From: Ophiobolus disseminans
Taxonomy: Eukaryota; Ascomycota; Dothideomycetes; Pleosporales; Phaeosphaeriaceae
Assembly: GCA_010093685.1 (NCBI GenBank)
Contig: MU006240.1
Span: 99,527-163,526, forward strand
Length of the DNA stretch: 64,000 bases
Direction of reading: 5' to 3'
Shown: in pieces, positions 33,213 through 43,351 of the stretch
Numbering within the stretch: the stretch's first letter is position 1
Layout: each line of letters opens with the position of its first letter
Translations under genes and position numbers: made by a program
Notes under the pieces: generated by a model
What the model was told of the DNA's origin: nothing
The model's database searches: none
What the model saw: the letters and a program-made list of their open reading frames with translations, nothing else

Positions 33213-34013
33213 ATGGGTCTCGCGCAGCACTTCCACCGCACATCGGCCGCGCCAGCACATCCGACTTCGACGACGAATCCAATGGCTTCGCTTTTCTGGC
33301 CGCTCTTCGCTTCGAACTTTGTTCTCTCAGCACTTTCGATTGCCAACCTGGGTCTGATCAGTTCTATGGTGGCCTTCTTGCTCGGCCAAAAGCACAAGGT
33401 TCACAGCTATCGTGTCGACTGGCCAGGAGCTGCCTTTGACTTAAATGTCGAGCCAGCGCACTTGTGGGTGGACCATGGGCACACCAGCAACGGCGTGGCG
33501 GGTTATGGATTCTTTCTGGGGTTATTCGGGATGATCGTTGCTTGGAGAGTGAGGAAGAGCGCGGTAAGTCACCAACACACTACTCCCGCGATCTTGCATC
33601 AATCTAACAGTCAACAGCGGCCCTCAAAGCTCATCACAGCGCTTCTGATCCTTCAAATCCTAGCCGTCATCTTCACACTTAGCGCTCTCGTCTTCGTTTT
33701 CGCCGTCACAAACCAAACCAAGGACCAACACATCCGCGCTCCAATCGCAGCCAACAACCAAGGCAAAAACTACCCCGAGTTCAAATGGACGCCAGAGACA
33801 TGGTTCAAAGCCGTGCTGGACCTGCCCCTAGCAGACGCCAGCAGGCACGACGAGATCGAGTCCAAAGTCACCAACATGGTCGCTTGGCGGTGGATGCTGA
33901 TCCCTATCTTGTTCGCCGATGTTATCGCGTTTGGTGTCACGACGGCGGCGTGGCGGCGGCAACGGAGGGGTTCGACGACGCGCGCGAACTCTGCGAATAG
34001 TATCGAGAAATGA
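33213..34013 (+). CDS. Four-transmembrane hypothetical protein (248 aa, 2 exons)
   Basis: Exons 33213-33563 and 33618-34013. Not recognised by name. Four hydrophobic segments are clear: about residues 25-57 (LFWPLFASNFVLSALSIANL onward), 94-110 (GVAGYGFFLGLFGMIVAW), 122-146 (LITALLILQILAVIFTLSAL onward) and 215-235 (WMLIPILFADVIAFGVTTAA). Both termini are probably cytosolic; the C-tail is basic (WRRQRRGS). The loop between TM3 and TM4 (about 65 residues, KWTPETWFKAVLDLP) is the longest soluble part. The layout recalls MARVEL/SUR7-like fungal membrane proteins, but I see no signature motif. The 54-bp intron 33564-33617 is in frame and stop-free, so an unspliced message would add 18 residues. 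Confidence 0.75.
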   Translation: MGLAQHFHRTSAAPAHPTSTTNPMASLFWPLFASNFVLSALSIANLGLISSMVAFLLGQKHKVHSYRVDWPGAAFDLNVEPAHLWVDHGHTSNGVAGYGFFLGLFGMIVAWRVRKSAVSHQHTTPAILHQSNSQQRPSKLITALLILQILAVIFTLSALVFVFAVTNQTKDQHIRAPIAANNQGKNYPEFKWTPETWFKAVLDLPLADASRHDEIESKVTNMVAWRWMLIPILFADVIAFGVTTAAWRRQRRGSTTRANSANSIEK

Positions 34014-34849
34014 GATTGGTTGTTACGATTTAGGTGCAGAGCGAGGACTGGAGGAAAAGCTGGCTAAGCAAAAAATTGGGCTGATGCCGTCTAACAATGG
34101 TTACTTGACAGAGAGGGGTGTCGCTGAGAGAAGGAGGACTTTAAGAGGATCAGGCATATGAGGATGCACATCAACGAGGAGAAATGTTACGACCTTATGA
34201 ATATACTTAGACACTCTTTAGCAGTCGCGGATCAATCAGCGGCGTTGTCAACAACCATGTACCACTTAAGCTACCTATAGCATGTAAGAGCAACCAAGTG
34301 GACGTTGTACGAGCATAACTAAAGATATCATGTACTGCTGAGAATTGGCATGTGAAGACAAGCCCCGGATTCCTTCACATGACGCTAGCTCGAGGTTTCG
34401 GACGCATGAAGCGCGTTAGTGAACGGTTTGCATGTCACGCGTCCACGTCCGTCGTCGGCAGGTGCATGAGGCCAATGATGCAACCCCGAAATGACATACC
34501 GTCTCTAGGTGTCGCGCACTCTCGAACTCCCCTTTTGTTTTATTCCTCCAACATCGTCAACGGTTGTGAGTGTGTCGCGATACAAGCTCGCCCCCAAGCC
34601 CCAGCCCTTGCATCCCACGCGAAAGCTTAGCGAAGGCGCCGAGGTTCGCAGCTTTCCCACGCGAGAAAAGTTGACCCCACCGTTTTTCTAGCCTCGAGTC
34701 GCAACGTCACTGCCCGTCGCTGCAGGAGGAATCTGGTCCGGAACCACACCTCGTTTTATTTGCCCGCCAAACATCGGCGAACGGGCTACCTACCGCATGT
34801 CGCATACGCAATAAGCCAGCTCCCAACCTACACCCACGACTCCAAAGCA
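34014..34849. other. Intergenic, promoter of acyltransferase gene
   Basis: 836 bp with no supportable gene; the right half must contain the acyltransferase promoter. Confidence 0.45.
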
Positions 34850-35852
34850 ATGGGCTGGCTGGTATACATCGCAGCCGCTCCCGCCGCCATAACAATGTTC
34901 CTGCGTTTCATCGCCTTCGTCCTGCCCCCGGGCCCCGCGCAAATGGCCTCCTTCGTCGCCTTCACCATCACGTCCTTCGTGATGCTGCTGTTCGCCGCCA
35001 TATACGGCATCGTGGCGGGCATCCCGATGCGGCTGCTAGGCTACGGGGGTTGCGTGCAATGGACGGTTGGGCGGGCGTTCCAGTGGGGCATGTGGCTCAC
35101 GACAGGCGTCACGTTCCGCGTCACGGGCAGCATGAAGCGCGAGGGCGGCGTGACGGGCGAGGATGCGCTGGGGATGCGGCCGGTGGTGTTTGTGGGCAAT
35201 CATCAGACGGAGATGGACGTGTTGATGCTGGGGTGCATGTTTCCTCAGTGGTGTAGTGTCACGGCGAAGAAGAGTTTGAAGTGGACGCCGTTCTTGGGGC
35301 AGTTCAGTAAGTCCTCTTCCTCTCTGGGGTTGATACAAGTTGGGAGCCAAGGACAAGACTAATTTACCGCCAGTGACGCTCTCTAAAACCGTTTTCCTCG
35401 ACCGCGCAAACCGCGCCTCCTCCCGCGCAGCCTTCGACGGCGCCGCCGCTACCATGCGCACAGAGCGCCAGTCCGTCTTCATCTTCCCCGAGGGCACGCG
35501 CTCCTACGCCGAAGCCCCCATGCTGCTCCCCTTCAAAAAGGGCGCCTTCCACCTCGCCGTACAAGCACAAGTCCCCATCGTGCCCGTCGTGTGCGCAAAC
35601 TACGACAACGTCTTGAACGTCAAGAAGCGCAGGGTCAGGCCGGGCACTGTCGACGTTACCATCTTGCCGCCGATAAGCACCAAGGGCTGCACTAAGGACG
35701 ACATCGATAGTTTGGTCGAGAAGACGCGGACGGCTATGATGGATGAGCTGATACGCTTGAGCCACGTCACGGACGAGGGCAAGCACGGCATGCCGCTGCC
35801 GAGTGCGAGCGGTGTTGACGATGCGACGAGGGAGCTGCGGAAGAGAAACTAA
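34850..35852 (+). CDS. 1-acyl-sn-glycerol-3-phosphate acyltransferase (311 aa, 2 exons)
   Basis: Exons 34850-35306 and 35374-35852. PlsC/LPLAT-family enzyme of the SLC1 type that acylates lysophosphatidic acid to phosphatidic acid at the ER or lipid droplets. N-terminal hydrophobic segments (about 3-25 and 33-60) anchor it. Acyltransferase motif I NHQTEMD (117-123, catalytic His/Asp), motif II region AKKSLKWTPFLGQF, motif III FPEGTRS (about 190-196) and motif IV VPIVPVVCANY are all present. The 67-bp intron 35307-35373 joins QF to MTLSKTVFLDR. I chose ATG 34850 (MGWLVYIAAAP); the frame is open upstream but the added residues do not look conserved. Confidence 0.92.
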
Positions 35853-36031
35853 GAGCGTGAAGCACAGGCGTTTGGCGCTCATTTGGAACGGAGCATATTG
35901 GCATAGCAAGCAGCGTTGGATTTCCGTCTTCAGCCTAGACATCATCAAATATACCAGAGCAGCATACAACAGATCCTACATTCCACATCCTACACATTGA
36001 CCACCTCTCCAACCCCCTCCCTCCCATCTAT

Positions 36032-37096
36032 CTAGAGTTTACTCCCCCTAAACCCCCACCCAGATTCCCGCAACCACCCAAACACCTCCTCATACCCCCC
36101 CTCCAACCGACTCACCGTATGCCCCTTCCCACTCGGCCCAGCGTCATTCAACGCCTCCACAAACCTCGTCTGGCCCGCCCCAATTTCCAAGATCTTGCCC
36201 CCGCCCACGTCCCCATGTTCCAAACACCGCAGCATCCCCTCAGCCACTTCTTCCGGCGTCGCCCACGCATCCGACACTTCGTCTATGAAGGCCATTTTCT
36301 CCGGGTGCTCGGTCCACAGCGGCGTTTTTATCACGCCCGGCGCGACCCCATTTACGCGTATGTTAGTGCGTGCTTCGAGCGCGGACAGGGAGCGTATGAA
36401 GCCGTTCATGGCGTGTTTGGATGCTACGTATATTGGGGTGTTTAGGTTGGCGTTCTGGCCTGCTATGCTGCTTATTATTAAGACGCGTTTGGGATGCTGC
36501 GGGCTGGCTTTCGGGGTGCCGGGAGGTGGGTTGAGGAAGTGCGATAGGGCGAGTTGGGTGCAGCGGATGGGGTGTGTGATGTTGATGTCGAGACTTGCGT
36601 AGCGGTGCCCTGTGGGGGAGTCTTTGGAGCGCGGGGTGCCGGGCGGGTGCCAGAAGTTGGACCAGTGGGGGTCGTAGATGCCTGCGCCGGGGCAGACGAT
36701 GTCTTGCGGTTCGATTAGTGCATTCAAGCGTTTTTGAAGGGGACTGCAGTGTACCGATGTGTCCGAATTCTTGCACCGCGATCTCAAACATGCGATCCAG
36801 TTGCACCCAGTCCGTGACGTCTGTTTTGAGGAACACGGCGCGCGGTGCGCCTGACCGTTTGGCTTCATGTTTCTTTAGGAGGGCGAGTGCTTCTGGGCGG
36901 AGGGATATGTCGGCGATGAGGACGCTGCAGCCCTTGGAGAGGAGGAGGGATGCGAAGGAGAAGTTTATGCCTCATCGTTCGTCAGTCAGGCAGTTCAACA
37001 ACACGAGAAAAGCCCCGCGAGGTAATTACCTGAGCCTGCGCCCGTCACAATTGCGACTTTGCCATTGACACTGTATGTTGGAGATTTTTCCATCAT
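36032..37096 (-). CDS. Short-chain dehydrogenase/reductase with peroxisomal SKL tail (317 aa, 3 exons)
   Basis: Minus exons 37096-37030, 36970-36755 and 36702-36032. Classical SDR fold: N-terminal cofactor loop KVAIVTGAGSGIN (TGxxxGxG), Asp-containing strand VLIADIS suggesting NAD preference, and the catalytic YVASK (YxxxK) followed by NIRVNGVAPGVIKTPLW. The usual NNAG is replaced by CPGAG. The protein ends FRGSKL, a perfect PTS1 tripeptide, so it should be imported into peroxisomes. It resembles the fungal 15-hydroxyprostaglandin-dehydrogenase-like SDR group; the substrate is unknown. Introns are 59 and 52 bp, and each join restores conserved SDR sequence (GAGS-GINFS, FGHI-DIVCPGAG). It ends close to, and convergent with, the acyltransferase gene (179 bp). 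Confidence 0.88.
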
Positions 37097-38019
37097 ATCT
37101 TTGCTTGTCTCTTACTTTCCCGCGTATAAGTATCAAATCAAGCAATTAACCAGAGTCACCTCCAGGGCATCACGGCAAACATCACTGCTTATATACCACA
37201 GCTCCATCTTCAGGCACGTCGTCTAGACACGCGTGTAGCTCGAAGCGTGGCTTTCGGGATTGCCATTTGCGGGATGAGGGGTATGCCATCGTGGGGTAGC
37301 TCGACGCGCATTCGGTTCATGTGTAGCCGGAAAGGAAGGTCTGCCGAGCTGCCTCACATCGCAAAGTATTGCACTACAGATATTCATCAAATTTTTGCCA
37401 TGTTGAACACTGTCCCTGTTGTGACCCTACGTCATTCCGAGCCCTGGAGTTGTCGTACATTTTCACACTAGACCACGGCCACAGCGCTTGCGCCTCACCT
37501 CCAACTCACTCTTGCTCATTTCTCCTCGTGAAACAACGTCGGATTTTTGTGCATCACACCAACCGAATCCTTCCGTCTCAGGCCGAATTATTATCAAGCA
37601 TATCCATATCGCCGACATCTGCCCCAGGCTTCTCTGAAAATCCCCAGCCATGCTGGAGCGGTGTTCGAGCGATGCGCGCCCTACGTCGTGCAACTTTCTC
37701 TACGTCTTAGAGTGTGCGTCAGAAGTGTAGTGATTGCCGCCAGTAACAAACCATTGGTGCTACCAATTTGGCCGCTTCTGCAACCAACCACTGTCACGGC
37801 GGTTACTTGTCTTCTGTCCTTCACAATATTCGCAAGGAAGAACCCAACTTCATCGCATACTGGAACATTGACTGATCACAGGAAAGCTCTCTTCTTATAG
37901 CGCACCTCCACCCTAGTGCCCAGGAGGCCACCGCCCATGATGGCCCAACACTGGACTCTCATAGTTTTCACTTTCTATCGTTCACGCAATGCACCTGCAT
38001 ATTATGCGTACCAACATGC
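37097..38019. other. Intergenic region
   Basis: 923 bp between the SDR start and the left end of the tandem duplication. Several short frames, none with recognisable content. Confidence 0.4.
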
Positions 38020-38560
38020 CGTGCATTGTTTCAAGAGACTGGACGTGGAAGCGATAGGCCCTTAAACCACTCGCTACATACCCGGCTGCCACTGCGCGCC
38101 TTCTCCCGCAAGCTTCGATGATGTGACAGGCATATCAAGAAGTTCCCGGAGACCGCCTTGCGCGCCAGCCTCGCGAACGAAGACGGGCGGCTATCTGCAC
38201 GGATCAAGTCTGCCGAAAGGTGGACGCACAACCAATGCTTCACACCATCGCGCAGCCGTCTGAGCAATTGCGGAATGTGTAGCACAATCTCGCATAGTCA
38301 TTAAACAGTCTTTTGGTGCTAAACCTTGGCAATACTCTTACAAGCTTAGTGGTCTTGCTCCGCTTTCCGTCACGCAGCGGGACTGGACCACAGATTTCAG
38401 CAAGACTGCGGCGCAGCAATTCGATAGCTTCTGAAAATACCGAGTCTTTGGTTGCATAATAATGCTCGTTCCGAGCAAGTCATATAGCCCGGATGACCCT
38501 GCAATACTGTCGAGCATGTTTTGGCTGGTATCTCCGTTTGCTCTCGTTCTTTTCTTGCCT
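38020..38560 (+). pseudogene. Degenerate sequence at left of tandem duplication, copy 1
   Basis: This stretch matches 40200-40730 at the DNA level: for example TATCTGCACGGATCAAGTCT near 38193 against TATTTGCGCGGACCAAAGTC near 40370, then ACCAATGCTTCAC at 38231 and 40407. The translations of the two copies resemble one another only across frame changes, so it looks like the relic of a coding segment (in copy 2, ICADQSLPKDGRTTNAS is readable). No family recognised. Confidence 0.5.
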
Positions 38561-38652
38561 CGTCTTTGTTCCGGGAGCTGGCTGGTCCGGTATACGCCTT
38601 CCGTTCTTTCCTCTATTGTTTGGTATTGACACCTGGACCTGGTACTAGCATC

Positions 38653-39810
38653 ATGCGTCTACCTTGCAAGCCAGTGAAGAACATCCAGCCGCTTCCGAAC
38701 ATCCATACCGTGTTTAACACGCGACGATCTGCCAATAACTCCACCGAAAACTCGACAAGGTGCTCGATAATTCAGATAGAAGATGGAATCGAGGTGGTAC
38801 CGATCGAGCGGAGCAATATCTTGTCGGCACCAATACTCAGTCCAGATGAATCAGATAAGGAGGTTATGATATCGCGACAAGGAGCGACCTTTTCTGAAAA
38901 GCCACTACCGACACTGCCAAAGTCATTTTGGGCCAAGTTGTCGTTGAGACAGCGCATATTATCCATAATTGGCGTGCAGTGTGCGACTTTATTGACAATT
39001 GGACTTGCACTCAGTGCAGTAAAGCCTCGATTGTATCCCAGGTGAGTTTGATGATGAGGTAGATGCGAATTCATGCTAACATATCGCAGTGAGGTAACTT
39101 TACCACGAGGCTCTTTTGCTATCCTAGTTGAAGAACATGGATCGCAAGAATGGGGTTGTCTTGCAAAAAGAAACGAATCGCTTACTTGGCAATGTGCCGC
39201 CAACAAATATTTGCAGCTTGATATTTCGGCTCCAACTCCAGGATCCAATACAACGATGGTCCAACTAAGTTCCCTTCCGACATTCAACGGCACCATATAC
39301 TACGGCCAACAAAGCCCCGATATACAACCAGTCGAGCTCAGCCTTTTCATTGGAGAAGAACGGTACAATGATCCACCAATCGGCCTTGGTCCCGTGAATC
39401 ATTTCCGTGCCACATACAACCGTACTGTGTTGGTGAAAGAAGAATACTTTAATCCCCCCTCAGAAGGCAGCGGAATTCCGATGAATCACATGGAACACGC
39501 ACTCGTACAGCAGTCAGACACATTGTGGCGATGCAATTTCAACGAATCAACGATGGAAGGATATCTCTATGCAGATCAGAGGACATTCGCTACAAGCGAG
39601 ATCCGTAGTATGTCAATTTTGGGACGGGATCTCCTAGAAATGAAGCGCAAGTTCAAACTTTCTGAGAGTTGGGAGCCAACTGGCAAGAGCCCATATTGCG
39701 AGAGGGTGAAAGTGCAATATGGTACTTTGGCCCGGGTTGGTAACGAAACGAAAGCTTTGACTGCAGCAGATTTTGCAGACCCTTGTCGATGTATATGGAC
39801 CGTTGAATGA
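38653..39810 (+). CDS. Single-pass membrane protein, tandem paralog A (369 aa, 2 exons)
   Basis: Exons 38653-39041 and 39090-39810. Orphan family. A cytosolic N-terminus of about 100 residues carries IEDGIEVVPIE; one transmembrane helix follows (about 102-123, ILSIIGVQCATLLTIGLALS), then RGSFAI and a ~240-residue domain that should face outside or the lumen. That domain has several N-glycosylation sequons and Cys residues (WGCLA, WQCAA, WRCNF, SPYCE, PCRCIW). Its best-conserved pieces with paralog B are NGTIYYGQQSPDIQ, HFRATYNRT, CNFNESTMEGYLYA and KSPYCERVKVQYGTLAR. The intron (48 bp, 39042-39089) sits directly after the TM helix in both copies, phase 2. Function unknown; surface receptor or cell-wall-associated role is only a guess. 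Confidence 0.75.
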
Positions 39811-40822
39811 AGGTACGCCAACTTTGATACATGGTCTCGGGATGGGTCCTTGTACTGTGCCAAACGTGAACTTCGGGTGCGTCCTGCATCGTGGCTGTGC
39901 CTGCAGCCCGTGTCATCATCACACGGATGCCACAACACAAAGATTCTCACTTCAAACAAGCCTACATGTTAGGCATGACTTCAACGTTTGAATGCGAGAA
40001 AGGCCATCGGACGCAGACAGCGGGCTTTTCCAATTGTCGGCCACATATTGTCGATATTAGAACCAGCCTCAGGTATCACCAGGACAACCAAGATGAATGT
40101 TGTGCACAGACTCATATTATCTTGAACATGCATTCTAAGATCTTACACCAACTTTTGTAGTCGTCTCAGCATCCATGCTTAACAGAAACAGGTCATGCAT
40201 TCGCATTACCGTGCGCCGTTTCAAAATACCGGATGCAGAAGCGTCAGGCATACAGCCCCTTGGTCGATACCCAATTGTCGCTGCACAACAACTTCATCAA
40301 GAGATATCGAGAATATGTAGGGCCCTACTTACGGTCCAACGTCGCGGGCGAATGGGAGTCGGCGCCTATTTGCGCGGACCAAAGTCTTCCAAAAGATGGA
40401 CGAACAACCAATGCTTCACGCAATTGCGAAGCTGTTCCTAGACCAGTGACCGATTCAAAAGTCATCACAGTATATGTCTGGACTCTTGGTAGCAGTCATC
40501 TAGTGCTGATTCTTAGTAATGGCTTTCACAGGCTTCAACTTCTCACTCCGCCTTACACAACGCGCTAGGATTGGTCCACAATCTCCAACATCAATGCAGC
40601 ACAGCAATACGATGGCTTGCGCAAAAATATGAACGGGTTGTTTGCTTGCATGATAATCCTCGTTTCGGATGTGTCATATAGTCTCATCGACCCTAAAGTG
40701 TTTTCAAAGCTTATGCTGACTGCTCTCTTCAATATCTGCATTCTTTGTGTAACCTGATACTACCACGTTCAGGAACTGGCAGCTCCTTGTGTCCACATTT
40801 TCGTTTTCAATCGTGCCAAGTA
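39811..40822. pseudogene. Inter-paralog spacer with degenerate duplicated segment (copy 2)
   Basis: From about 40200 onward this matches 38020-38560. A readable piece FIKRYREYVGPYLRSNVAGE, then ICADQSLPKDGRTTNAS, and further on AAQQYDGL suggests decayed coding DNA. The first 390 bp, after paralog A, show nothing recognisable. Confidence 0.45.
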
Positions 40823-42076
40823 ATGGCATTCACGCCTTTCCCTCACAGTCCAACAAAGGGCATTCAACAACTACCCAACATCCACATTACATTTGATGCG
40901 GTCAAAACTTTGAACAACCGGTCGAGTGAGCTCACTACCGAATGCAAGATACCGTACATTGAGGATGGAATTGAGGTGGTGCCAATTGAGCAGAGTAACA
41001 CACTGGCGCCGATACACAGTCCAAGTCACGACGACAAAGAGGTCCTGATATTGCCACAATCACCACAAGACACAATCGCATTGAACAAGCAGCTACCACT
41101 CCCCCCAAAGCCGTCTTGGACTAGATGGCCGTTCAAGAAGCGCGTTCTGGCCATCCTCGGCTTTATCGCAATCTCATTGATCGTCGGGCTCACAGTCATG
41201 ACAGTGAAGCGTCGCTCTCCTACCAAGTAAGTCTAGAAGACGAACAGCACACGTAGTAGCTCTAACCTGAGTAGTGAAGTGAAGGTGCTCCGGGGTTCTT
41301 TTGCCTTCCCACTACCGTTTTGGGCGCTTCAGGATCGGTACTGCCTATCTGGAGGAAAGAACGAAACCATAGCGTGGCAGTGTCTCGAGAGCGCGAACGG
41401 CGTGCGAATCGATCTTCTGCCTCCGCCCAACAAAGATTCAAGCGTACCGAACATCAGAATAGGCTCTTTACCAAACAACAACGGTACCATATATCATGGC
41501 CAGCAACCCCCGGCGATTCAATCGACCGTATTCAGTCTCCTGGAGGAGGGGGAACCAATACTAGGCGGAGAAGAGCCAGATACTAAATTCCCAGTGTATC
41601 ATTTTCGTACCACCTACAACCGCGTGTCGATATTGAAAGAGGATGATTTCACGATCGCCGAAAGGCTGACTACCTCCAATTGGGAACACCCAGCTCTCCA
41701 GCCCGGAGAGGTTGTATGGCAATGTGTTTTCAATGCAACAACCATAGAGGGATATCTCTTTGCAAACGAGAGGCTGGTAGACCCAGCAGATACGGAAAGC
41801 GCGCCGACCGTAGTGCAAGGACTGCCAACGATCCCGCGCAGGTTCAAACTCGTCGAGTATTACAACTCACGCGGCAATTCTCCATACTGTGAGAAGATGA
41901 AGGTTCAGAATGGGACATTGGCTCGAATCAAGGGAGAAAAGATAATGCTCAGGGTGTTGGGAGCAGAATCGACCGCCAACGCAACAGTGACTAGACGCAA
42001 TAGGAGGACCAAATTTCGCGTTAGGCAACAGCAGTCAGACCCAGAGGTATGCCGATGTGAGTGGACGGCAAACTAA
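40823..42076 (+). CDS. Single-pass membrane protein, tandem paralog B (401 aa, 2 exons)
   Basis: Exons 40823-41226 and 41275-42076. Same build as paralog A: cytosolic N-terminus with the shared IEDGIEVVPIEQSNTLAPI, a TM helix at about residues 108-129 (RVLAILGFIAISLIVGLTVM), a 48-bp phase-2 intron at the same place, then EVKVLRGSFAF and an extracytosolic Cys-containing domain. Shared blocks with A are NGTIYHGQQPPAIQ, HFRTTYNRVSI, CVFNATTIEGYLFA and NSPYCEKMKVQNGTLAR. B has an insertion near its end (ESTANATVTRRNRRTKFR, basic) that A lacks, then both finish with a Cys-x-Cys-x-W motif. Start codons of A and B are 2170 bp apart. Function unknown. Confidence 0.75.
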
Positions 42077-42275
42077 TAACGTTTTTGAGCCAGGATCCAT
42101 GCATTTCCGAACAGGAAAATCAAAGGGAGAAAACCGTACTTTAGCCCACAATGCGTAGCCACGGTTCAACCAGGAAACTAACTTCAAGCGCGCTTGACTC
42201 TTCTCGCTCCTTGTTACTACCTACAACACTATTCGAAGTCGATTACCATACTCCACCACACACAATCTCCTCATC

Positions 42276-42779
42276 ATGAGCTCCACACTCACAACGATGG
42301 CCACGAGCTCGATATACCAACAAGCTCCCGATGAGCCAGCAGCATCACCAAAAAAGCCAGCACCTGATAGCCACGTTCGTTTTACAATACCAAAGGACTT
42401 ACCACCGAGGTCACCACCCTGACCCTCTGCGCTTTCGCGCTGGGGCACCAAACTCAAGGCCGCACACAAGAACGCAGTCACTGCGTTTCAGCAACGTAGA
42501 CGCGAGATCGCTGAAAATGATCGACAGTGGCTCAGATCAACGGATGAGAAGATGGGGCAGAGACTACATCCTCTGGAAAAGAAGATGGGTAAAGCGACGG
42601 TGGAGGAAGCGAATGGTGCCGAGAATGCAGGGGACGCAAATGCAAGGGCTGCACTAGATCTGGAGAAAAAGGCTCGAGAGGAGAAGGCGCGTAAAAAGAG
42701 GGCTAAGGAGGAGAAGAGGAGGGAAAATGCGAGGTATCTTAGCACTACAATGGGTGGTGGCGTGGGGTTTTACTCCTGA
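42276..42779 (+). pseudogene. Small Lys/Glu/Ala-rich ORF split by one in-frame TGA
   Basis: ATG 42276 opens a frame that continues to TAA-type end at 42779 (167 codons plus stop) but contains one TGA at 42420-42422 (codon 49). Before it: SSIYQQAPDEPAASPKKPAP and HVRFTIPKDLPPRSPP. After it: RWGTKLKAAHKNAVTAFQQR, then a long charged helix rich in Lys, Glu, Ala, Arg (LEKKAREEKARKKRAKEEKR), ending GGGVGFYS. Both sides are protein-like and in the same phase, and I find no intron that removes the stop while keeping phase (the CTGACCC there would serve as a branch site, but the following AG changes frame). It is either a recent pseudogene (CGA to TGA would explain it), a read-through gene, or a base-call error. 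Confidence 0.5.
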
Positions 42780-43351
42780 ACAGTGGCATACGGAATTCTT
42801 CCCATCATGTGGGCATCGATAGGCAAATTTCGATAGATAGAGTTCTTTTCAGATAGAGTGTGTTGAGTTGCAGGACATGTAGGCTTTTTTGGGGGTGGTT
42901 CCCCTCTTCTGTTTTAGTGGGTGGTTGAGTGAATTACCTTGGACTACGACCGTCGAGTTCCAAGGTTAGTGGGATTATTAGTCAACACAACCAGGGAACG
43001 GGAGAGGATGGCGCACTTTGAAATCTGAATTCTACCCCTACTCGTGTGTGGCTTCATTTGCTAATTTTCCACCATTCGCAATATTACCACTCATCGGCGT
43101 TACATCATATTGCATGGAATACCATACAAACGTTTCGATGCTCTGTTAGTAGTCCAGATACATACTTGCGTTCCATCTCGTGGGCCCATACTGATCAAGG
43201 TTTCTGTTTAGTCCGGATACACCCACGCACAGTTTCACCAACAAATTCCCCCCCGTGATCTACCGATAAATTATCTCATATACTATCGTATCATTGGAAT
43301 CGAAGCAAAGATAAACTAGAAGTGTTCTGTACATCTTCCAACACCCACATC
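42780..43351. other. Intergenic, promoter of orphan gene
   Basis: 572 bp with no gene; AT-richer near the downstream start. Confidence 0.45.

Noticed and set aside
32639..33439. 266-codon plus-strand frame overlapping the start of the four-TM gene
   Set aside because: No domain, odd composition (rich in Ser, Cys, Arg), and it overlaps a convincing spliced gene in another phase.
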